A stretch of 64,000 nt of DNA, taken from contig NZ_BSDY01000002.1 in NCBI RefSeq assembly GCF_027925155.1, forward strand, positions 124,001-188,000, read 5' to 3'. This stretch comes from Propionigenium maris DSM 9537. GTDB lineage: Bacteria; Fusobacteriota; Fusobacteriia; Fusobacteriales; Fusobacteriaceae. A model generated the notes under the pieces. The model had not been told where the DNA came from and ran no database searches. It saw only the letters and a list, made by a program, of their open reading frames with translations. The translations under genes were made by a program, and so were the position numbers. Shown here one piece after another: positions 1-11,500 of this stretch; the first letter of the stretch is position 1, and every line of letters starts with the position of its first letter.

Positions 1-2560
1 ATAGGCATCCCCGTCTTCCCTTATTACAAGGTATCTGTTGTCTTCTAGCCCTACTACCTTTCCATCTAGCTCCGGATTTTTCCTTAGGGCACTGTACTCC
101 TCCTGAGTAATCTTCCTGCTGAAGTCATCTCCTATGAATTCGTAGTCCGTTCTTGGTCTGGAAGTAACCTCGGCTATCTCTACCTCTCCCCTTTCATTTA
201 GGGTGAAGTATCTGCCATCCTCTATCTTTATTGCTCTCTCTCCCAGCTCAGAGTCTGTTGCAGCGTTCATTATCTCCTCTGGGGTTATCTCCCTGCCGCT
301 TTTCTCATCTAGGTAGAGGTTTTCATCTGGCTTCATCACCTCTGTGACAACTATATTTCCCTCGTTATCCTTGGTAAAGTATCTGCCATCCTCTATCTTT
401 ATTGCTCTCTCTCCCAGCTCTCCTATCACCTCTGCAGAGTCAAAGTCGGATTCCCTTACCTCCTTTTTAGTCTTGGGATCCACTATATGTGAGATCATTT
501 CGAAATCCTCGGTTACCTTGGCAACCTTAAGTGCCCCTTCCTTATCCATTATAAAATGTCTGTTGTCCCCTAGGTCTACGCTCTCCATACCTAAGGCTTC
601 ATTGTACTCCTTCCTTTGAGTAAACTCCTTCTCCGTAAGCTTTGCGCCCGTCTCTGGATCTACAAAGTAGTCGTCTCTTTCCCTTGTATACTCAACCTTA
701 ACAGAACTTATGTCTCCGTCCTTGTCCCTTACGAAGTACCTTCCGTCTCCTATCTCTACAGCCTCTTGGCCTAGCTCATCGTGGTAGATTTTACTACTGT
801 CAAAGTCATCGGTTGCTAATTCCTTGCCGCTTACAGGATCCTTTACGCTCTCCGGTCTCTCCTGAACCTCACTTAATTCAATTACTTTGATTTCACCGGC
901 TTCATCCTTAACAAAGTACCTCTTTGCGTCAATCTTCACAGCATCCTGAGATAAGCTTTCTTGATAACTTTTTTGGCCTTCAAAGTCTTCACTGCTGATC
1001 TTAACCCCCGTCTCTGGATCTATGTACTCATCTGCTCTCTCCCTCACATAGTCCACTTCGGCTACCCTTATCTCACCGGAGTCATCCTTGATAAAGTATC
1101 TGCCATCTCCTATCTCCACAGCATCCTGCCCTAGATCCTCATTGAACTTTTTAGTACCTTCAAAGTCATCGGTTGCCAGCTCCCTGCCACTTTGAGGGTC
1201 CCTTACACTTTCAGGCCTCTCCTGTACCTCGGTCACCTCTGCTACCTTTATCTCACCGGAATCGTCTTTTATAAAGTACCTGCCATCTCCTATCGCTACT
1301 GCCTCTTGACCTAAGTCATCATTGTAGGTTTTATCCTTATCGAAGTCGTCAAACCCTATTTCTCTATTGGTAACAGGGTCATATGCTTTGCCTGGTATCT
1401 CCTTTACACCTGTTATCTCTGTAATCCCTACGCTTCCGTCGTCATTCTTTGTAAAGAATTTACCGTCCCCTATCTCAACGGCTTTTTTACCTAACAGTTC
1501 ATTCACAGGAGCATTCTCAAGATCCTTTTCCGTTACTTTTTTTCCGCTATCCTTGTCAAAGAAGTATTCACTTCCTGGCACAAGCTCGGTTTTGGGCTTG
1601 ACCATTACAACTGGTTCATCGCTTCCCTCCTTCCATACGATATTCCTGTCGGGATCATCGGTTTTAAGAACCCTTCCACCCAAAGCTTCGTCGTAAGGAA
1701 GATCTCCCAGCTCCCTTTCCCTGATCACTTTACCCGTTTTCTCATCTGTAAAGAATATATCTTGCTTCTTTTCAGATGTTATAAGAGTAATCTCTTTAAA
1801 GGTTTTTACTTCTTTTTCTGAATTTCCAAGGAGCACATCCTTCTTGAAGCTGTCGCTCCCCTTTACTACAAATGATCCGGAGTTTCTAAAAAAATTATTT
1901 CCTCCCACTCCGATTATGTCCATTTCTTTCTTTTTAGTAAATTCTCTTTCCGTATACTTTAATACTGTGTTGGCATCCAGTCTTACTTCACTCTCATATA
2001 CATTTGCACCCTTACCCTCCTTTGTAATAGCCTTGTTATCCTCTAGATCCTTCAGCCTTATCTCATTTCCAAGGGAATCCTTTATGGTCTCTCCTAGTTT
2101 ATTTTGTAGCCTTTCGCTTCCTGTATCCCTTACCTTTGTATTGGTTTCAATTATTATTTCACCCTTTTCATCAACAGTAAGGAATCTTTTCCCCTCTCCA
2201 TCTAGAGCTATTTTTCCCCTTTCCTGAATCTCGTTTTTGGTAAATGCCTTTCCTGTAACCTCATCTCTGAACTTCTCACTCCCCTTTTCATACTGGTACT
2301 TTGGTACCTCTTTGATTACAGGGGCTTCTCCGTCCCTTCCTTGAACCCAGAACCTGTCGGTTTCAGAGTCTTCGGAAATCTTTATTGCCTTTCCTCCCAG
2401 CTCTTCCTTGTATTCCGCCTTGTCAAAAGCGTCCTTTGATATCTCCATTCCTGTAAGTTCATCTTTATATTTTCTGTCCTTCAAAACACTTTCTATATCG
2501 TACTTTACAAGTTTTCCATTCTCTTTTCTGATAAAGTACCCGCCATTTTTCTGAGCCTCA
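1..2560 (-). repeat. 60-residue (180-bp) tandem repeats in the TpsA distal region
   Basis: Coding repeats with a core [RK]-[YF]-F near 31, 206, 377, 557, 737, 917, 1097, 1277 and 1457, and more divergent units near 1640, 2185, 2360 and 2540. Spacing is exactly 180 bp between units 377 and 1457; the last two intervals are 171 and 177 bp. Each unit reads roughly as G-D-G-R-Y-F, a D-x-x-G-E-I strand pair, a charged spacer with D-P-x-[TS]-G, a [DE]-x-[DE]-F element and L-G-x-x-A-[VI]-x-I. I do not recognise the family. The array probably continues beyond base 1. Confidence 0.85.
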
Positions 2561-5500
2561 TTAAGCTCTTTTTGGGTAGGCTTTATCACCTTATCTTTAT
2601 TCTTTTGAGAAGTATTCTTTTGCGTCTCCTTCTCCTTTACCTTTTTAGAGTACTTCTTGAAATTTTTTGAATCTACCTTTATCTTGGAGATATCCTTGAT
2701 TCCATCCAGTATCTCCTTTGCAGCTTTAGCATCCCCGGCCTCATGCGCTGCCTTGGCCGCCTTCAGCCCTAAATCATAGTTATTCAGGTCCGTCATAAAC
2801 TTCATAAGTGCATCTTTATTTGTAGCATTCATGCCGTTATTCCCACTTCTCTTAACTATCTTATGGAGCTGCTTTTTCTGAATCTCATCGTAGTTGTTTC
2901 CAATGGAATCCTTATATCCTTGCTTCTTAAAAAAGTCTTCCTGACCCTTTATCTTGGAGGATAAGATCTTATTTGTGGCCACATAGGGGTCCTCACCCTT
3001 TTCTTGGGATTCTCTGATTGCAACCTCTACTTCCTTTCCGAGGCCCACTTCAGATCCCTTCTTACCTACAAAATCAAACTTCTCCTCTACCTTGGCTTCT
3101 TTTTCCTTGATCTTTGCTGCCTCTCCTGCTTCCTCCTTTGGTCGTGAAACCTCTACTTTATCCTTAAAGTCCGGTGTACCCATCACCACCTTTTCCTCTT
3201 TTACCTTTATACTTTCATTTATATCCTTCTTTAGATTAACTACTTCAGTTTGAGTTTTTGTTCCATCTATTTCTGGGAGCTTTTCAACCTTGTCCACAAG
3301 CTTTTTTGGTCCCTCTATATCTGGTGACTCTATCTTTATATTCTTTACCTTTCCTGAATCTACCTCTGGTTTAGATACATCTACCTTTACCTTTATGCCC
3401 GAATCTACCTCTGGGGTTTTTATATCGATCTTATTGACCTTTCCAGAATCCACGCTTACCTTTATAGACTCCGTCTTCTTGGTGATTCCCGAGTCAACCT
3501 TAGGGCTTGTATAGTCTATACTTACCTTGGGCTTTGTCTCTGTCACAACATCCGGTTTATTCGTTACTTTATTCGGTTCTCTGTCCTTCCCTCCTAAAGC
3601 TGGGTTCTTACTGACTACTTTATCGATGCTGTTTACTGTATCTTTATTGACAAAAATATTTGAAGTATCTCCCTCACCCCTATCTCTCAGAGAATTGGAA
3701 TCCTCTTCCGTAATCTTTTTCTTTGGCTCTAGAGTATAGTCGAAATCCCACTTAAAGTGCTTGTCATCTCTTGTTGTTTCCAGAGCATTTTCAGTATCCC
3801 TGTTTACATCTATTCCCGAGTCTTCCAAGCTCTCTCCTCCAACACTTACGTTTCCTGCTCCTATCGTCGAGTTCACGTTCCTGTCCTTGTGGAACCCTTC
3901 TACCCTTCCGCCTTTGACGTCCACACTGTCTACTCCATTCTCAGAAACGCTGACTCCCAGACCTCCGTAGCCTCCGTCTCTCATATGAGAATCCTTTAAG
4001 TCCTCCACCGTCAGACCTCCAGTTGCAAAGTTAAGGTTTCCGTCCTCAGCTGCTATAACTCCTCCCTTCAGGGCAGTGTTCCCACCTACATTTATATTTA
4101 CATTGCCTCCTGTAATGCCGCTCTGCTCCTTTACCCACTCCTTCTCTTCTACTATTTGCCCATGGGTTACCCCTGCGCTTCCATTTCCTCCATAACCGTC
4201 TAGCCCTATGCTTCCAGAACCAGAAAGATTGAAGTCTGTGGATTTTAAGTTGTGGTCTAAGGTATCCTGCACACTCTCTATATTTAAGTCTCCACCAATA
4301 TCCGCAGTCACACTTTCACCGGAAATATTGGCACCCTTTAAGGTAGCATCATTATCTATTTCCAGCACTACATTTCCCCCGTTTATCTTGGAGTTGTTGT
4401 AAGTTACTGAATCTGTCTTTGAATCTACAAAGGATCCGTCTATGCTGGCATTTATACTTCCTTCTACTCCACTCTCAGCTCCTACAGTTCCACCTACTCC
4501 CGCTGAAACTCCTACATAGTAGCCGTCCTCCTTGTGGTGGTACTCACTTTTAGAGGCCTCCATATTGAACTCCTCTGCTTTTATAAATACCGAGTCTGTT
4601 CCCTCTATCTGCATCCCCTTGAAGTCCACCTTACCGTTTTCCGCACTGATAAGTATATCCTTGGCTGATATCTCCGAGTCTATGGCTGTCTTGCTTTGAG
4701 TTGTTGTGTCAGAGTGAGAAACCGATACCCCTAGGTTGGCGTAGGTATCAACTAGGGTTCCATCCTGCTTGGATAAAACTCCTCCCATCTCAACTGCTCT
4801 CGCAAATATCTCCCAGGCACCGCCGCTGGAATATTCCGAATCAGAGTAATCGGCCATGCCCTTGGCTGCCTCGGCGATATCCAGCAGAGGAACTGTATAT
4901 CCTACATCTGCTCCTACCCTTACATTGGTCTGCTTGGCACTGGCATTCACTTCATCCTGCACATAAGTTGAGTTTACATCCCCCTCTTCCGAGATTATTC
5001 CCACGCTGTTGTCTGCGTCTATCTTTACCGATTCCAGGTTCACGTCGTTCTTGGCTTTTATCGTTATGCTTCCACCCTCTATTGAGCTCCGCTCGTGAGT
5101 CGTTGCATCTAGACTTTCCTCGATTTCAGTATATTGGAAGATTGTACCAGTAGCAGATCCGTTGGCACCGAACTCACTTAGGTGAGTACCTGTGCTAAAT
5201 CCCTTTCCGTGGAGCGATTCAGCACTCTCATTAAGTCCTGGAGATGACCAGTACCCGGTTTTTCCTCCACCGTGTCCTGTGCTGGTGTCCTCACCGCTTA
5301 CCTTGTCGTCGTGTTCCGACAGAACAGATTCTCTGGCTCCTAAGATTGTGTCCGATACCCCGGCATCTGAGTCTCCAAATCCCCATGTCTTTTTCTTTCT
5401 TTCATACTTGTGTTCCAGTGCGATGGTTCCTATGTTGACATCCCCCTCCTTGGACATAAGAAGATTTTCATCCCCTTCACCCTTTATAGTGCTGCCAAGT

Positions 5501-8500
5501 ATGTCCAGGTCCTTGTTAGATGATATCTTTACACTGCCCTCTCCAGCATCGATTGTCGATCCCGTTAATGATTCACTGTAAGTATAGATCGACTCTTTAT
5601 CGCTGCTAAAGACACCATTCTTTTCTCTTTTGTAGTCGCTCTCAAATGTGTTTTTTACCCCGGAAATATTGACCTTATCACCCATGAGGACTACATCTCC
5701 CCTCTCGGTGCTCACATTGCTTCCTATTATGTCCAGGTCCTTGCCGGCCTTTATTCCCACTCCTTCTCCAGCGCTTACGCTGCTTCCCAGGTGGATTGTG
5801 GATTTTTCCTTAAATGTCTCGTGGGCGGTATCCTTTTCTATGCTACTCTCCAGCTTGATTGTATCAAATTTCACATTATTTTCAGCGGTAATCGAGGCTT
5901 TCTCAGTTGCAGTAACCATTCCCCCCTTCATGATCACATCGTTTCCTGAGTCGATTATTACATTTTTACCGCCTATACTTCCCACTGCTTTTACCTCATC
6001 TATAAAGCCGTCCAGCTTGGTGTTTCTCTCAACTACCGACTCATTGATGACGTCTCCCTTTACCGTTTCAAGCACCACATTTCCCGTACCGGATATGCTT
6101 CCACCGATATTTTTGATGTCATTTTCAGCCTTCAGCTGGATATCTCCCCCCACTATGGCTCCCATGGAACCTTCTCCGTATTTGTTGAGGATGTCTCCTG
6201 CGTCGATGCTGACAAGGCTGTCTCCCTTTACCGTGGAACCGATATTTTCAAACTTGTCCCCCTTTATCTCCACTACCTCTCCAACTATTGCCGAACCAGA
6301 AGAGCTTGAATCCAGGGCTGTCCCCCCCGTCTGCACATTGTTTGAAGATACATATACCCTTGGCACCAGTACCTCTACTCCGTCTACCTCCTCCTTTACA
6401 TACCATACTATGTCCTTGTCCAGGTTCTTCATCTGCTCTTCAGTCAGGGGTTCTCCCACGACCAGTCCCAGTTCATCAGATGCTAAAACGGAGTTATCCA
6501 GCAGGTACTTCATAAGAGAGATCTCATCAAACTCGCTTCCCTCCATCTTTCTTCCGCCAGTTGCCTTAAGGTACATCTCATTTACCAGCATGGTTTCATA
6601 GTAGTTGTCCCCCAGCCTTCTGAAATCATCCTCCGAGTCATCCCCTAGCTTCTCAAAGACATAGCCGCTTCCATAGTAGTTTTCATCGTTTATGAAGTCG
6701 ATATTTGTTTCAATAAGTGGTTTTTGTACTCCATCGATCACTACATCGTCGTTCCTTATAAATATTCCGTTGTCTCCCTCAGGGATCTCAATATGGTCTC
6801 CAGGGTCTACAACTATCTCCACACCCTTTATAGGGTCTACATCTGGGCTCTCTAGATCTGGAGCTTCCCCCTCTACCTTGTCTATCTTATCTGCTTCCCC
6901 CACTTCATCCACTTCATCCACTTCTGTGTCGTCCGTTATCTCCCCTACAGAAACGTCAGCATCATCCACTGCATCTTTATCTATCGTCTCCTGATCCTCA
7001 AAATCGATTCTGTCTCCCACATCTACCAGGGAGTCTCTTCCCTCCTCTATGCTGTCGGCTATTCCTCCCACAGTTGTTAGGTTCTTCACGTCTCCAGTCA
7101 GCTTGACCTTCCCTCCTGCGCTGATTAGGGCCTTGTCCTCAGAGACCAGGGTGACTTTTTTTGTGGTCTTGCTGGCTGATTTCTCTCGAACCGAAGGCTT
7201 TGTTCCTCCCTGTGTATTAGATCTCCTTACCTTAAACTCCACTCTGATAGTATCTATCGTCTCGTACTCCAGAGCTTCCGTTACATTCCTGATCTCCTTG
7301 GCTGTGATATCTATGTTCCTGTCCGCCCTTATCACTCCGCCGTTTACCAGGTCTTTGCTCAGCTTCATCTCTATGTCCCCGCCGGCTTCCAGGGCAGCCT
7401 GCCTCACCCCGATGCTATCCTTTGAGCTGGCAGTATTAAAATCAAGATCTAGGGTTAGATCATGATATCTTTGACCGTTAAGAAAGCCACCATCCCTGCT
7501 TTCCTTATTAACAGTAGCAGAATTTAGGTGCCCCCCATCCCTTAACTCTATTATTAAATCGCTATTATATGTGTGTATCACAAGGTCTCTCATGTCTTCA
7601 GGAACAAGATTAGGACCATGACCATATAACATCCAAAATAAATCCTCTTCGAAATCATATAGACTACCTTCATCCCAGAGGTCCCTTAGGCCCAGACCAG
7701 ACTTCCAAACATAGGTACTGTTATTAATCCAGTTATTGTATATATGAGTATCTAAGAAATTCTTCATAAGTTCATCTTCCGACATTTCCATAAACCCATA
7801 CTTACTAAGCTCCTTTGCATGGATATACTCGTGGTACTTTATGGCCTCGTTGTAGAAGTTGATGGCCTCCACAACTATGTTGCCCCCGGCCTTTATCTTT
7901 CCTGCCTTCTCCTTATCCGCCTTGTTGTATATGCTTCCCGCTGCCCTCAGCTCCATATCTCCCAGCAGGGTCAAGATCTGAGCTCCCGCTTCGTTGATGA
8001 TATGCCCATGCCTTGCCACCAGGCTTAGGTTTTCAGTAGCGTACAGGGATGTATTTGACCTCAGCAGTATCTCGTCTGCACTTATAATAAGGTCTCCGTT
8101 GGACTGAAACTGCCCTTCATTTGTAACCTTCTGCCCCTTGGCAACATCCAGGTGCACCTTACCCAGTCCCAGTATCTTTCCCTCGTTGACAAAAGACTCC
8201 TGAAGGCTGATCTTGGTTTCTTTCGTTCCCCCGTAGATCTTTGAATCCCTGTTGTGGATGTAGTTTTTGGCTGTCAGGTTCATACCCTCTCCCGAGCTCA
8301 AAAGGGCCTCCTCTTCAGAGCTTCCTGTGTTCCGCACATAGTTCTTTGCGCTTATATCGAGGTCTCCCCCAGCAAATATCACCTTGCTGTTTGATATATC
8401 TCCCTCCATCGAGTCCAGTATAATGTCTCCGTTGGATACCACTTCTATCTGATCATTGATTATATCGCTGAAGTTCCTGATTTCAATGAGGGTATCTCCA

Positions 8501-11500
8501 TATATCGTTCCCGTAAGAGTGAAGTCATTGGAGTGCTTTCCTAGCTTAGTTAAGTCTATAGTTAGACTTCCGTTTGTTATTATCTCTCCTGCATTATTTT
8601 CAAGCTTTATCGTATGTATTTTGATTCCCTTTCCAGATAATATCTCACCCTGGTTGTTGTTGATATACTCTGCTATTACCGAGATAGCTCCCGAAGCGTT
8701 GATAAGGCCGCCTTTATTGGTTAGTCCTATCCCCCCTATTTCCATGAGGACGTCTTCATTGGCAAGGATTTCTCCTGTGTTTACTACCTCTTCAGCCTCC
8801 ATTATCAAGTTGGCTGCCGAAACTAGCTCTCCGGCACCGTTATTTTTGATTATTTCGGAAATGAGCCTCAGATCTTCCTTAGTGCTTATGTTTCCTTGGT
8901 TTTCAAGGGTTTCGCTGTAAACCTCTAATCCACCGGCACTGTAAAAGTCACCGGAATTCCTCACATCTTTAGCCTCTACTCTAAGGTGTGGCGAACCTTC
9001 CTTCCCCTTGCTTTCCCCTTCATCCTCGGATTCACTTGTCAGTGCTCCCAGAAGTCCTCCCTCTTCATTGATGAGGATCTCGGCTTCAATCCTTCCACTT
9101 CCCTCAGTCAGGAGGTTTCCTCTGTTGAGAATTTGGGTCGCTTCAACTGTAAGTAGGCTGCTCCCCTTTACTACCGAATCCTTCTCAGACTCAAAATTAG
9201 AAGTTTTTATCTCCAGCTCCTCTCCTACAATTACCCCTGAGTTGTGCAGGCCTTCTGTAGCTTCAATATCTACCCTCTCCCCTGCTATCTGACCGTCTTT
9301 TTGGTTGTCCAGCTCCTTACTTCTTACCTTCAGGTCGTCCCCTGCAATTACACCTGAGTTGTGCAGGCCTTCTCTAATTTCCATATCTACCGTCGTTCCT
9401 GCTATCTGGCCCTCTTCTTGGTTGTTCAGCTCCTTACTTCTTACATTCAGATCGTCCCCTGCAATTACACCTGAGTTGTATAGGCCTTCCGTGGTTTCGA
9501 TACCTATCCTCTCTCCTCCGATCTGGCCATCCTTCTGGTTCTTCAGCTCCTTAACTTTTATTTCCAGGCCGTCCCCCGTTATTAATCCTGAGTTCTGAAG
9601 GGTTTCTGCACTTTCGATACCTACACTCTCTCCTCCGATCTGGCCATCCTTCTGGTTGTCCAGCTCCTTAGCTTTTATTTCCAGGTCGTCTCCCATTATT
9701 AATCCTGAGTTCTGAAGGGTTTCTGCACTTTCAATGCCTACACTCTCTCCTCCAATCTGGCCATCCTTCTGGTTATCCAGCTCCTTAACTTTTATTTCCA
9801 GCTCCGAGTCTGAAATTATTCCCCCGCTATTTACGAGTGTCTCTGCTTCCAGGGTTATGCTGCCCTCCGAGTAGATCACAGCTTCATCCTTGTCCTCATC
9901 CTCATCCTTGCTCTTCCCCTCATTGAGCAGACTACCATTGAGCAGACTACCATTGAGCAGACTACCTGCATCTATCCTTATATCTCCACCCAAAATACTC
10001 TTTTGGTTTTTAACTTTAGCTGCTTCTACTTTAAGCGATCCAGTGGAATAGATGTCTCCCTTGTTTTCTAAGGTATTTCCTGCTTTGGTGTCAAGGCTTC
10101 CCTCTGAATAGATCGTTCCATCGTTTACTATATCCTTCTCAGAGCTTATCTCTCCCTTGCCTCCGAGGTTTTGAATATTTCCTGTATTCTTAATGGTCTC
10201 CGAACCTATGTAAAGTCCTTCCCCGGACAAAAGAGTTCCTTCGTTTTCTATTGTTTCCTTCGCACTTAAAGAAAGGCTCCCCTTGGAGTTCTCCAAGTCC
10301 CCCTCTTCATTGAAGCTGCTTCCAGACATTATATTTCCATCGGAAGTATTCCTCAGGGTATTCCCTGCTATTTCAATATCTTTTTTTGCAAGAATCAGAC
10401 CGCTGTTCTCTACACGCTCTCCCTCTATTGCTAGCCCCTCTTTGTCAGCGAGGATAGTACCCTTGTCATTGGTCAGGTTCCCCTCTATGGAAACTTCATT
10501 TCCCAGGACCGTCCCCTGGTTTCTTATTCCTTCCGACTTCAGAGCCACCTTTCCGCTCCCAGCTGCCATCTGTCCCTCGGAAAGGTTAGATACTTCCTTT
10601 GAAGTTATAATCTCTAGGTTTCTTCCCGCTGCCACAGCTCCTCTGTTGGAAACCCTCTCACCGCTAAGTGTGAGGTCTCCCTCCTCAGTTGCTACTACTC
10701 CCTCCTTCTCATTGTTTAAGTAGCCGCTTTTTATCTCCATCTCACTTTTAGCATAGATGGTGTCTTCATTTACTACTCTGTCTGCCTCTACTTTTACAGA
10801 CCCCTCCGAGTATATTGTTCCGCTATTGTTTAGCTCCTTCCCCGTCACCTCAATGGAAGTAGTCCCCTGGATCGTTCCAGAGTTAGTGATTGAGTTATTG
10901 TTAACCCCACTAACTTTATCTCCTGCTATAATTCCACTGTTGATGACATTACGGGAGTCCTTTATCCTTACTTCTCCCTCTCCGTAGAGCTGTCCGGAGT
11001 TCACTAAACTCTTTTCTCCACTAACCTCCAATAAGTTAGTTCCCACTACATCTCCTGAATTTACAACACTTCCTCCCCTTAAGGTAACGGCATCTTCTCC
11101 GTAAAAAGTGTCTTCATTTATAATACTTTCAGCATTGGCATAGATATCCTCTCCGCTTATGGTTCCCTGATTGATTATCTCCCTCCCCTGAAGATCCATC
11201 CTTCCCCCTGCCGCCAGGGATGAATCCTCCGAAACATGGATCTGATTTTTCATATCTGCCTTTAAGCTTTGAGCTTTCCTTTCATCCGGATCCACACTTG
11301 CAACTATGCTCTCATTTTTTACCTCCAGGTTCTCTCCGGAAATTACAACTTTATTTTTACCTGCTGCATATCCTCCCTTTCCTTGAAACTTTACATCCTT
11401 AGCCGCATCTATCTCTAAATTGTTTTCTGAGTAGATGAATCCCTCTTCACCTGCCTGCCTGATATCTCCTTCACTACTTTTGAGCTTTATATCCCCACGA

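Noticed and set aside
1..1500. CRISPR-like regular spacing in the 180-bp repeats
   Set aside because: The repeats are coding, diverge between units and lack short identical repeats with unique spacers.
344..11402. Many plus-strand open frames of 60-154 codons opposite TpsA
   Set aside because: They are Ser/Leu/Pro-rich antisense shadows of the TpsA reading frame, without ribosome sites or recognisable domains.
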